Source: Polaribacter sp.
GTDB taxonomy: Bacteria > Bacteroidota > Bacteroidia > Flavobacteriales > Flavobacteriaceae
Assembly (NCBI GenBank): GCA_029248845.1
Contig: JAQWIO010000019.1
Location: 1-11,552, forward strand
DNA length: 11,552 bases
Direction of reading: 5' to 3'
In this document: piece after piece, positions 1 to 7,570 of the stretch
How the letters are laid out: each line of letters begins with the position of its first letter
Position numbering within the stretch: the first letter of the stretch is position 1
Notes under the pieces: generated by a model
What the model saw: the letters and a program-made list of their open reading frames with translations, nothing else
Told to the model about the DNA's origin: nothing
The model's database searches: none
Translations under genes and position numbers: made by a program

Positions 1-681
1 ATAATCTTTTATCCAATGCAATCTACCAATTGTCATTAATTGTAATTGATTTTTTTTTGAAGCATCATTCAATGATTTCTTTTTAAAAAAAAAAGTGTCT
101 ATGGCAGGAGTTATTTTTTGATAAGGAACATTATTTTTTAACCCATTAGTATAGGCCAGGTTTAATATATGATTAGATATGACATGAAGTTTATCTATGC
201 TTTCCCATAATAAATCATAACATTTTGGGTTTTTAAGTGGATATATTCCTATGTCAAACCCTCTCAAACTTACCGCCATTTTAGCACCTATTGCTTTCGC
301 TAAATTTTCTCTTCCAATTGCTTGCGTTGCAAAGCCAAAATGTAACCAATCTAAATTTGTTGAAACAAGTATATGTTGGTTTATGAATATTTTTTTAAAA
401 ATTTTACTAAAACTAACATTGGATTTCTTTTCAAATACTATAAATTTCCACAAAGTAAGGGGTTTTCTTAAGACAAGGAATAAAAACCCAAAAATAGATT
501 TCAAAATACCAAAACCATTTATATTTGGAGCTTTCTTAATATTACAAAAATTAAAACCATTGTTTGTCTGTTTTACAAACAATACAACTTCAAATCCATG
601 CTTTTGTAATCCTTTTATTTTTGAAATAAAAAAAGTTTCAGAATACGATGGAGTATTACTCAATACAATGCCTATTTTCAT
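1..681 (-). CDS. GT4-type glycosyltransferase, N-terminal part (cut by window edge)
   Basis: This gene runs off the left edge, so only its first 227 codons are visible and all are open. The ATG at 681-679 begins MKIGIVLSNTPSYSETFFIS, a typical first strand and loop of a GT-B-fold GT4 glycosyltransferase. Further in are an SLRGFDIGIYP segment, a VISNHI segment and ITPAIDTFFF near the end of the N-terminal domain. At residues about 217-227 is TIGRLHWIKDY, the usual opening of the C-terminal nucleotide-sugar-binding domain. The catalytic EX7E motif would lie outside the window. It probably transfers a sugar from a nucleotide donor to a growing lipid-linked glycan at the cytoplasmic membrane; donor and acceptor cannot be read from sequence. 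Its start overlaps the upstream stop as ATGA, so translation is probably coupled. The gene is very AT-rich and carries A/T homopolymers of 9 and 10 bases at 50-58 and 85-94. The family call is firm; the specificity is unknown. Confidence 0.85.
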   Translation of the reverse strand, partial: MKIGIVLSNTPSYSETFFISKIKGLQKHGFEVVLFVKQTNNGFNFCNIKKAPNINGFGILKSIFGFLFLVLRKPLTLWKFIVFEKKSNVSFSKIFKKIFINQHILVSTNLDWLHFGFATQAIGRENLAKAIGAKMAVSLRGFDIGIYPLKNPKCYDLLWESIDKLHVISNHILNLAYTNGLKNNVPYQKITPAIDTFFFKKKSLNDASKKNQLQLMTIGRLHWIKDY

Positions 682-935
682 TTATTATATTTTAACAATA
701 ATTTGTTTCTAAAATTTAACGAGGGTTTTTCTATTAGATAATAGGAAATTAAAGCAGAAATAAAAATACCTACGATCAAATAGGCAGAAATTATAAAGAA
801 GATTCGCACACCTAGATTTGCAATATCTATCAAATGAAAATAATTTCGAAACGCATGGCCAAAAACCACCATCAAAATTGATAGACCTCTTATTCCGTCT
901 AGGGATGGAATTCTATGTATTAATTTTGAACTCAT
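678..935 (-). CDS. Acyltransferase-3 (OafA/YrhL-like) remnant with large internal deletion
   Basis: This 85-residue frame joins the two ends of a membrane acyltransferase-3 protein. Residues about 9-54 match the family N-terminus: IPSLDGIRGLSILMVVFGHA, with the conserved His27, followed by GVRIFFIISAYLI, the counterpart of the usual GV-LFF-ISGFLI. Residues about 55-80 match the family's extreme C-terminus: last membrane helix, then SYYLIEKPSLNFRNKL. Full-length members have roughly 340-380 residues and about ten membrane helices; here the whole middle is missing and only about two hydrophobic segments remain. The family O-acetylates sugars in surface glycans using acyl-CoA; this remnant should not be catalytic. 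The frame is intact and both ends still overlap their neighbours as ATGA (932-935 and 678-681). It is best read as a decayed O-acetyltransferase gene kept in frame. A small membrane protein with a new role is possible but unsupported. Confidence 0.8.
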   Translation of the reverse strand: MSSKLIHRIPSLDGIRGLSILMVVFGHAFRNYFHLIDIANLGVRIFFIISAYLIVGIFISALISYYLIEKPSLNFRNKLLLKYNK

Positions 936-2056
936 CTCAATTTTAAATAAACTTTTTCTGTTTTCTCTACCTCGTGCTCAATTTTATAAGCGTTATTAAT
1001 ATGTATATTAAATTTGTAGCCAATCTTTTTGTTCTCGGAAGAATCTTGAGACATATATTGTTCTAATTTAATTGATAATTCTTCAATATTACCAGCTTCA
1101 AACATATGATCTGGATATTTTTCAAGTTGATCTTTGATGCCCGGTATTTTTGAAGCTATTACATTTATTCCACAAGCCATCGCTTCTAATAAAGCTACTG
1201 GTGACCCCTCTCCTTTTTCTTTAGTTGGTAGTACAAATAATTCTGATGTATTTAGATAATCATTGATATTTAACACTTTACCAGTGAAATATATTGTTTT
1301 ATTAAAATTTATTTTTTCAAATTGCTTTATCAACTTTTTACCATAATCATTTTTATGATCACCTACAATAAATAATTTCCAATTCGTGTGTTTGTTTTGG
1401 ATTTTATCAAAAGCCTCTAACAAAATTTCAATACCTTTTACTGGAACTAAATTGGCAACACAAATGACAATCCTATCAGTTTCATTTAAATTGTATTTTT
1501 TTCTAATATCCACCTTAGGAGTGTAAGGGTAAAACTCCAATGTGTCAACACCTCTCGATATTAAACTAATTTTTTTTGATTGAGGAAAGAATTTATTGAT
1601 CATGTCTTTATTTTGAACTACAATATGTCTAGCTAAAAAAGACCTAAGTTTCCAGCCATTGGCAGAACTCCCTCCCCAATTCATGTTTTTCTTAGTATAC
1701 ACCCAAGTAATCCCTGCCATTTTAGCAGCTAAAGGCTCTGAATAATCCGGTGCATAGTGAAAGCTATGAATGATATCCGGATGTATTTTTTTCAAAAAAC
1801 GAGATATCTTAAACGTATTTAAAAGTCCCTTTGCATAAGGTTTCATTTGAGTTGTGTAATCAAACAGATGCACTTTCAAACCACTTTGTTTAACCACTTC
1901 AAAAAATTTACCTCTGTCGTGCATGCAAAGTATTTCAGGAACAAAGAGTTCTTTGTTCAATGAAAGCGCTACTTTTAACAAAGCTTTACCACTACCTGCT
2001 GTGTCAAAATTGGGTATGGTAAATAGAATTTTTATTTTTTTAGATTTTCGTGCCAT
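932..2056 (-). CDS. GT4-family glycosyltransferase
   Basis: The product is a GT-B-fold retaining glycosyltransferase of 374 residues, a normal GT4 length. Residues 8-24 (KIKILFTIPNFDTAGSG) give the first strand and glycine-rich loop of the acceptor domain. Residues about 197-212 (CVANLVPVKGIEILLE) open the donor domain. E283 and E291, in the segment EGSPVALLE, form the EX7E motif that binds the nucleotide-sugar donor. It probably adds one residue of the repeat unit in the cytoplasm; donor and linkage cannot be told. I chose the ATG at 2056. An ATG at 2089 would add 11 residues (MVFIYYLFITT) that are only the shifted-frame reading of the end of the upstream amidotransferase gene. Even so the gene overlaps that neighbour by 25 bp. 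Its stop overlaps the next start as ATGA. Confidence 0.87.
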   Translation of the reverse strand: MARKSKKIKILFTIPNFDTAGSGKALLKVALSLNKELFVPEILCMHDRGKFFEVVKQSGLKVHLFDYTTQMKPYAKGLLNTFKISRFLKKIHPDIIHSFHYAPDYSEPLAAKMAGITWVYTKKNMNWGGSSANGWKLRSFLARHIVVQNKDMINKFFPQSKKISLISRGVDTLEFYPYTPKVDIRKKYNLNETDRIVICVANLVPVKGIEILLEAFDKIQNKHTNWKLFIVGDHKNDYGKKLIKQFEKINFNKTIYFTGKVLNINDYLNTSELFVLPTKEKGEGSPVALLEAMACGINVIASKIPGIKDQLEKYPDHMFEAGNIEELSIKLEQYMSQDSSENKKIGYKFNIHINNAYKIEHEVEKTEKVYLKLR

Positions 2057-3888
2057 TGTTGTAATGAATAAATAGTAAATAAAAACCATTTATGATCTTT
2101 TGTTCCTTGTTGGTGTTCTTCCCAAACAACTTGTAATGTGTTTGTATCAATATTAAATTTCTTAATGAAAGTAGTATTAAAAATACCTTTGCTAATTTCT
2201 TCTTTTAAATCCTCACGCAACCATTTCGACAAGGGAACAGAAAAACCACGTTTTTTGTTATCTATAGGAGGGTTTGGAACTAATTTTCGTAGTAAATCTT
2301 TTAGTATTTGTTTTTTTTGAGATTTTTGTAATGATAATTTAGGGTGTATTTTCAATGCTGCTTCTATGACTTTTTTCTGAAGAAAAGGTACACGAACTTC
2401 AATAGAATTAGCCATACTCATACGATCTACTTTGGTCAATGTCTTTTGCATCATCCCGTAAAACTCAGTTTTACGCATTTCATGTAAAAACTGATTTTTG
2501 GTCAATTTTTCTGAATATTTGTAAAACGGTAAAGTCTTTTCATCAATACCTACCATTGAAGGAAATACTTTTTCAAGTATACTTGAATTAGTTCTTGAAT
2601 GTAATTCTTTGTGAGCTTGCGCTAAATTATCAGCAAGAATGCAGGAATTAATATATTTGTTTTTAAAAATCAATTTATCCAAACCATAAGCTAAATATCG
2701 CAGTCTATGAGGTAGCCAAGTAAACTTGAAATTTTTATAGACAGAATGAAATCGTTCATATCCAAAAAACAATTCATCTCCCCCATCACCTGATAACATT
2801 ACTGTAAAAGACTTAGAAGCATTTTTTGTCAATTCGTATGTAGGAATGATAGAATAATCTGCAAAAGGTTCTTGTAAATTACGCATGCAATCTTTGAGAA
2901 TTTTTTTTGCGTCTGAAGCAACCATCTTCTCAAGTAATATATCAACTCCAATAAGAGAAGCGTATGTTTTTGCATCTTCAGATTCATCGTGTACTTTACT
3001 ATCACTTCCAATAGTGAATGCTTTTAAATCTTCTTTACTGGCTTTGGCATAAGTTGTCACCAATGGAGAATCAATACCTCCTGACAAAAATGTCCCTAAT
3101 GGAACATCCGCCTCTAATTGATCTTTGACACTTTCTTTAAGTTTACTGTCCAAAAACTGTAAAGCTTCTTCCTTATCAGATATTAAATCTTCTTCAGAAA
3201 GCGCAGGAAATTCCCAATAGATATATTTTGAAAGCTTTCCCTTGGAGTCAATGTTCACATATTCCCCAGGATATACCTGAAACGTATCTTCCAAGATACC
3301 ATAAGGTGCGGGTATATAGTGCATTTTTAAATAGGTTTTTAAGACCTCTTGATCTATTGCATTGTCAATAGAATTTTTATGTTTGGCGACCTGATCGTAA
3401 CGACTTCCAAAAACAACATTTCCTATGTTATAGGAATAAAACAATGGTTTGATACCCGCAAAATCACGAATCAATGAAATTGATTGATCGTCAATATCAA
3501 ACAATGCTATGGCAAACATTCCCTCTATTACATCTAAGGTTTTTTGAATTCCAAAACATTCAAAGTAATTTACCAAAACCTCTGAATCACTCTCGCTTTT
3601 GAATATGTAACCTTTGCAGAGCAATTCCTCCTTCAATGAAATGAAATTATAAATTTCTCCGTTAAATACCATGGCAAACTTTTGGTTCATAGAAACCATA
3701 GGTTGGTTTCCATTTTCTGAAACATCCATAATTGATAAGCGTCTAAATCCTAATTGAACACTATTAGAATCTGTCCAATAACCTGACATGTCAGGACCTC
3801 GGTTTGTGTTCAAATCGTTGGCCTTAAGAAATTGTTCTTTCTCTGAAAGTAGAGTGTTTGGAAAATATTCCCCGTAAATACCACACAT
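2032..3888 (-). CDS. asnB: Asparagine synthase, glutamine-hydrolysing (AsnB-type amidotransferase)
   Basis: The 618-residue product is a complete class II glutamine amidotransferase of the AsnB family. The N-terminal glutaminase domain has Cys2 as nucleophile (MCGIYG) and the expected companions: R30-GPD, R50-LSIMD, N76-GEIYN and D101 in SDSEV. The C-terminal synthetase domain has the PP-loop SGGIDS at 269-274, which binds ATP, and a later LSGDGGDELFFGYER segment for pyrophosphate and substrate binding. Ammonia from glutamine is used to amidate a carboxylate activated as an acyl-AMP. The textbook product is asparagine. Inside glycan operons, close relatives (for example WbpS in Pseudomonas O-antigen clusters) are believed to amidate uronic acid sugars, which is the likelier role here. 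It lies 2 bp after the glutaminase-less paralogue and overlaps the following glycosyltransferase by 25 bp. The family is certain; the substrate is inferred from context. Confidence 0.9.
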   Translation of the reverse strand: MCGIYGEYFPNTLLSEKEQFLKANDLNTNRGPDMSGYWTDSNSVQLGFRRLSIMDVSENGNQPMVSMNQKFAMVFNGEIYNFISLKEELLCKGYIFKSESDSEVLVNYFECFGIQKTLDVIEGMFAIALFDIDDQSISLIRDFAGIKPLFYSYNIGNVVFGSRYDQVAKHKNSIDNAIDQEVLKTYLKMHYIPAPYGILEDTFQVYPGEYVNIDSKGKLSKYIYWEFPALSEEDLISDKEEALQFLDSKLKESVKDQLEADVPLGTFLSGGIDSPLVTTYAKASKEDLKAFTIGSDSKVHDESEDAKTYASLIGVDILLEKMVASDAKKILKDCMRNLQEPFADYSIIPTYELTKNASKSFTVMLSGDGGDELFFGYERFHSVYKNFKFTWLPHRLRYLAYGLDKLIFKNKYINSCILADNLAQAHKELHSRTNSSILEKVFPSMVGIDEKTLPFYKYSEKLTKNQFLHEMRKTEFYGMMQKTLTKVDRMSMANSIEVRVPFLQKKVIEAALKIHPKLSLQKSQKKQILKDLLRKLVPNPPIDNKKRGFSVPLSKWLREDLKEEISKGIFNTTFIKKFNIDTNTLQVVWEEHQQGTKDHKWFLFTIYSLQQWHENLKK

Positions 3889-3890
3889 AA

Positions 3891-5276
3891 TTATACGTTT
3901 TTAAAAAATAAGGACAATGTCAATAATGTACTCACTGAGTGAGAATAATAAACTTGATCTTCTTTATAAAATAAGTTTAGATAATCTTTGATCAAATCAA
4001 TATCAATCTGATATGTTAGCTCTTTTGATTGTATGTAATCAATTAATTTACCTTTATCGTCAGCTTCTAAAAATTGTAGTTCCCAATTGCGTTGCACAAA
4101 TTTTTTACCTTGAAAATTTTCAAATTCAAGTTTTAGTTTGTCAAAGATTCTGAATGGCAATCGTAAATGAGTTTTTGCCAAATGATGATTGAATAGGTTA
4201 AATGGTTTTGCGTCCTGCCAAACTATTTTTGCAACAGCTGTATGGGTGCTTTTAATGTATTCTATTTGAATCTGTCTATCATTTAAAAGTGATTCTGGAA
4301 CTTCACATATAAACTGGCACATACGATCATCGTAATAGGGTAAATATATTTCTTTGTTCCTCGCAAAGACTGACAAGTTAATGGATGTCCATCTTGGCGC
4401 CCAATACATAGATTTGAAAGCTCGAATCTTCGCATTGGAATTATCTATTTTTATTTTAGACAATAAGGTTAGTATTCTTCTATCGAGATAGTCTTCAAAT
4501 TCCCCTTCTAATTTCCAATTTTTCCATAAAGAAGTAGCTAATTCTAGTCCTCCTTTTTTTACGATTTTTTTCTTTAGTAAAGTAAGTAATTCTTCATCAG
4601 AATAATTTAGTTTAAGATTTTCGGAGTCAAATAATACATCTCCCCAATGACCTAATGAAAAAACAGTTCCTAGTTCTTCAATCTCATCAATCACTGACAT
4701 TTGTCTTGGATGGGTAAATTCTGAATAACACTCATTAATTCTGGCTAATTCTTCTATTTTATCCCACAAATAATTTTTAGGGATTGTAAATTGTTGGAAT
4801 GAAAAATTACATTTTTCAGCAATTTTTTTTGAGATTCCTGCTTCATTATATCCGTTTTCAAAAGAATAACTATAGGTATTTACTTCAACCCCTAATTTAT
4901 GTAATGCAACAGCTTGACTTCGACTGTCTAAACCACCTGAAATAGGTAAAATAACCTTTTTATCTTTACATTGCTCTTTGACAATTTCTTCAAACAATTC
5001 ACTAAAATTGGTAGTAGCTTCATTTAAATTAATTTGTTTGGGTTTATAATACCATTCAAACCACGGTTTTGACGAAATCAAATATCCGGCGTCATCAATT
5101 TTATTAATACTAGCAGGAGGCAATACTTTTTTATCTTTCCAATACGTATCCGTGTCCAGGAAAAAACCCAAAGCACTAAACACACAAATAGCTTTATAGT
5201 CTAACTCATTAGCTTGATCTTTCACGTTTATGAAAGTTTGTACTATAGGGATAATGGGGGTTTTAATTGTTTTCAT
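3891..5276 (-). CDS. Asparagine-synthase-like protein lacking the glutaminase domain
   Basis: This 461-residue protein has the ATP-pyrophosphatase domain of asparagine synthases but no working N-terminal glutaminase: it starts MKTIKTPIIP, with no Cys2 and no RGPD or NGEIYN motif. Residues about 34-80 (SALGFFLDTDTYWKD, then VLPPASINKID) resemble only the tail end of that domain. The PP-loop SGGLDS lies at 113-118, so ATP binding and adenylation look possible. The second family motif, normally SGDGGDE, reads LGHWGDVLF at about 208-216, a divergence seen in asparagine-synthase-related proteins of polysaccharide clusters. Without its own glutaminase it would need free ammonia, an amine, or ammonia from a partner; the AsnB encoded 2 bp downstream is an obvious candidate. 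Its start overlaps the upstream glycosyltransferase by 14 bp. The family call is solid; the reaction is unknown. Confidence 0.82.
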   Translation of the reverse strand: MKTIKTPIIPIVQTFINVKDQANELDYKAICVFSALGFFLDTDTYWKDKKVLPPASINKIDDAGYLISSKPWFEWYYKPKQINLNEATTNFSELFEEIVKEQCKDKKVILPISGGLDSRSQAVALHKLGVEVNTYSYSFENGYNEAGISKKIAEKCNFSFQQFTIPKNYLWDKIEELARINECYSEFTHPRQMSVIDEIEELGTVFSLGHWGDVLFDSENLKLNYSDEELLTLLKKKIVKKGGLELATSLWKNWKLEGEFEDYLDRRILTLLSKIKIDNSNAKIRAFKSMYWAPRWTSINLSVFARNKEIYLPYYDDRMCQFICEVPESLLNDRQIQIEYIKSTHTAVAKIVWQDAKPFNLFNHHLAKTHLRLPFRIFDKLKLEFENFQGKKFVQRNWELQFLEADDKGKLIDYIQSKELTYQIDIDLIKDYLNLFYKEDQVYYSHSVSTLLTLSLFFKNV

Positions 5277-6426
5277 ACACTTTTTTATAAAGTGAAATCA
5301 TACCATCCACCATTTGTTTACTAGTATGCTGAGTAGTTGCTTTTATATAAGCAGCGTTCACTAGTTGTAAAATATCTATTTCTTGTAATTTAGAAAAAAT
5401 TGAAATTTTATTAGCTATGGCTTTAGGGTTTCTCGTTGGTACCAAAAAACCAGTCTCGCCATCCACTATCAATTCTGACATACCACCACAATCTGTTGAA
5501 AGAACTGGTAGTTTAGACAACATTGCTTCTAAACAAACATTGGCAATGCCTTCTTCTACTGAAGGCAATAAAAATAAATCAGATTCCAACATCTTTTCAT
5601 AAACTTTCTCTTGAGAAATTGAATCTAAAAAAGTTACAGAATCTTTCAAATTCATATCATTAACTAGAAATAATAACTCTTCAGAATTTTTAACTCCTAC
5701 AATCGTATAATGAAATGGAATTTTTCTTTCTTTTAACAGATACATCGCTAACACGGCTGTCCTGTAATCTTTTTTCCAATGATCTCTACCAATAGATAAA
5801 ATCTGTAGTTGTTTTGAAATATTCCAAGTTGTCTTTGTTTGAAATGAATCAGTGTCAAATCCGGAATAGACAACATGATCAATTTTTGATGAAGATGCAT
5901 AAATTTCATTTGATTTTTCTTGGATGGCTTTTGATACGGAATGGAATCCGTCAATTTTTTTAAAAACCCCCTCCAAGAAAAGCTTATTCTCTATGTTTGC
6001 AAAAGGGCGAACGTTGATATGAAATCCTCTTTGGCTTAATATGGTTTTAGTATGAGTGGGTAATTTTAGATTTTTTGAATAACTGAGTACACTCACCCAT
6101 TGGAAATGCAATATGTTAGGTTGTATTTTGTCAATTATTAATTGAATATTCTCTTGTTGTATCTCTTTCCTTAAACCTCTTAAAGTTTTAGATAGAAGTA
6201 GAATTTGCTTCTTAACATTTAAGCCACGAATTTGTAAACTACGTGACATAAATGAAAATTTAGAAGTGTTAGACCCCAACCCAATGTATTGAACACCTTC
6301 AATTTTAGTATTGACTTCTTCATTAAATCCAATCACAAATACTTGATGATTGGTTGATAGCCCCTTTATCAATCTATTGATAAAAGTGGTTGTTTTAAAT
6401 GAGCCATCGAATATTACTATCTTCAT
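5263..6426 (-). CDS. GT4-family glycosyltransferase
   Basis: The product (387 residues from the chosen start) is a GT4 glycosyltransferase. MKIVIFDGSF forms the first strand. LSQRGFHINVRPF at about 130-142 and SVSKAI at about 163-168 belong to the acceptor domain. SIGRDHWKKDY at 211-221 opens the donor domain, and E292 and E300 (EGIANVCLE) form the EX7E motif, followed by TDCGGMSELIVDGETGFLVP. The SIGRDHWKKDY and RGFHI segments resemble those of the truncated glycosyltransferase at the left edge (TIGRLHWIKDY, RGFDI), so the two may belong to one subfamily. I chose the ATG at 6426, one base after the upstream stop, because an ATG at 6459 would only add 11 residues overlapping the previous gene. 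It probably adds a sugar to the cytoplasmic lipid-linked glycan; donor unknown. Confidence 0.87.
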   Translation of the reverse strand: MKIVIFDGSFKTTTFINRLIKGLSTNHQVFVIGFNEEVNTKIEGVQYIGLGSNTSKFSFMSRSLQIRGLNVKKQILLLSKTLRGLRKEIQQENIQLIIDKIQPNILHFQWVSVLSYSKNLKLPTHTKTILSQRGFHINVRPFANIENKLFLEGVFKKIDGFHSVSKAIQEKSNEIYASSSKIDHVVYSGFDTDSFQTKTTWNISKQLQILSIGRDHWKKDYRTAVLAMYLLKERKIPFHYTIVGVKNSEELLFLVNDMNLKDSVTFLDSISQEKVYEKMLESDLFLLPSVEEGIANVCLEAMLSKLPVLSTDCGGMSELIVDGETGFLVPTRNPKAIANKISIFSKLQEIDILQLVNAAYIKATTQHTSKQMVDGMISLYKKVYENN

Positions 6427-6427
6427 A

Positions 6428-7570
6428 TTATTTGACCAGAGAATTGTAGAGATTTTCAAATTTGTCTAGTTCAACTTTTGGTGAAAAGCCCTCTAAAAAT
6501 GATGAATTATATTTTGCTAATTTATTTTTGTTAAGATTTTTGCATTTTAAAATAGCATTTTCTAATGTTTTAGGTACGTTTATATCAAAAACTTCGCCGT
6601 TAACACCTTCGTCTATCAATTCCATCATTCCTCCTTGATTGGATATTACACAAGGAATATTATGCGAAATTAAATCAAGTAAACCATTTGAAAGTGCCTC
6701 ATAAAATGAGGGTTGAACTGCTAAATCATAATTAGTGTATTCTTCCTTTAGTTTATTATTATCTATAAAACCCCTTAAAAAAACATTTTTTTCCAGTCCT
6801 AATTGTTTAATTCTAAATTCATAAAAACTTCTTAAGTCACCTTCTCCATAAATATCAAGACAAAAATTGAAACCATTTTTTTTCAGATTATATAGTGCAT
6901 CTAATAAATAGAAATGCCCTTTAATCCAAACTAATCTTCCTATTGAAATAATTCTAGTAATATTGCTGTTTTTTTGATGTTCTATCTTAATGGAAGAAGT
7001 TTTTTCTATACTACGGTAAATAACACTTACTGGAATGTCTAAAGATTTTTTATCAAAAAGTGATTTCATATAATAACTAATTGTGTGAACATGTGAAACA
7101 TATTTAATTTTTTTATTAAAATCTTCACTTTCACTTTTTATCACCAAATCTGATCCTCTAAATGAAACTATAATGGGCAAACCTTTAAGTTTAAAATATT
7201 TCAATATAGTTTCTGATACTGTATGAAAATGGTGAACGTGAATCAAATTCACATTAGATTGTAATAAATATCTCCATTTTAACGTAAATCTAATTTTTTG
7301 TTTTAATTTAAAATTCTTGGTTACACATTTAAAATCGTAATCAAAAAAAAATAATTTTACAAGAACTTTTAAAGTTGTGTAATCCATTTTTATTCCATCA
7401 AAAGAACCGACTGATAAAGCTTTAACCTTATTTTTTTTCTTAAAAATATTGGAAGCAAATACCATGTGAATAGAATCATGTGATTTAACACTTATTTGTT
7501 CTAAAAAATTAGAAGTATAGTGCTGATTTGGATCACCATAAGACATTAATATGTGGGCTATCTTAATCAA
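6428..7570 (-). CDS. GT4-family glycosyltransferase with EX7D motif and TTG start
   Basis: This is a GT4-type protein of 380 residues. IKIAHILMSYG forms the first strand, HVHHFH sits at 111-116, SFRGSDLVIKS at 136-146, and ISIGRLVWIKGH at 208-219 opens the donor domain. In the donor-binding loop E291 is followed, after seven residues, by D299 instead of the usual second glutamate (FYEALSNGLLDL). The following NQGGMMELIDEGVNGEVFD is normal for the family, so the fold is intact. The start is TTG at 7570-7568, overlapping the previous stop as TTGA. The next ATG (codon 9, at 7546) would remove the first beta strand, so the TTG is preferred. The gene is among the most AT-rich of the window (a 60-base block at 6481-6540 has 22% GC). 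It probably transfers a sugar in repeat-unit assembly, although the Asp substitution could alter activity. Confidence 0.84.
   Translation of the reverse strand: MIKIAHILMSYGDPNQHYTSNFLEQISVKSHDSIHMVFASNIFKKKNKVKALSVGSFDGIKMDYTTLKVLVKLFFFDYDFKCVTKNFKLKQKIRFTLKWRYLLQSNVNLIHVHHFHTVSETILKYFKLKGLPIIVSFRGSDLVIKSESEDFNKKIKYVSHVHTISYYMKSLFDKKSLDIPVSVIYRSIEKTSSIKIEHQKNSNITRIISIGRLVWIKGHFYLLDALYNLKKNGFNFCLDIYGEGDLRSFYEFRIKQLGLEKNVFLRGFIDNNKLKEEYTNYDLAVQPSFYEALSNGLLDLISHNIPCVISNQGGMMELIDEGVNGEVFDINVPKTLENAILKCKNLNKNKLAKYNSSFLEGFSPKVELDKFENLYNSLVK

Noticed and set aside
251..712. 153-codon open frame on the plus strand
   Set aside because: It is antisense to the left-edge GT4 gene, whose minus-strand translation shows clear family motifs; low GC makes long antisense frames common.
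754..791. 8-bp direct repeat GCAGAAAT (754-761 and 784-791) flanking the acyltransferase junction, as a possible deletion scar
   Set aside because: Both copies encode the short ISA segment in AT-rich DNA, and a simple deletion between repeats would leave only one copy, so it does not explain the event.
2057..2089. Upstream ATG at 2089 as start of the GT4 gene at 932-2056
   Set aside because: The extra 11 residues are only a shifted-frame reading of the end of asnB and precede the normal GT4 N-terminus.
6427..6459. Upstream ATG at 6459 as start of the GT4 gene at 5263-6426
   Set aside because: The added 11 residues overlap the previous gene, while the ATG at 6426 begins exactly at the first GT4 strand, one base after the upstream stop.
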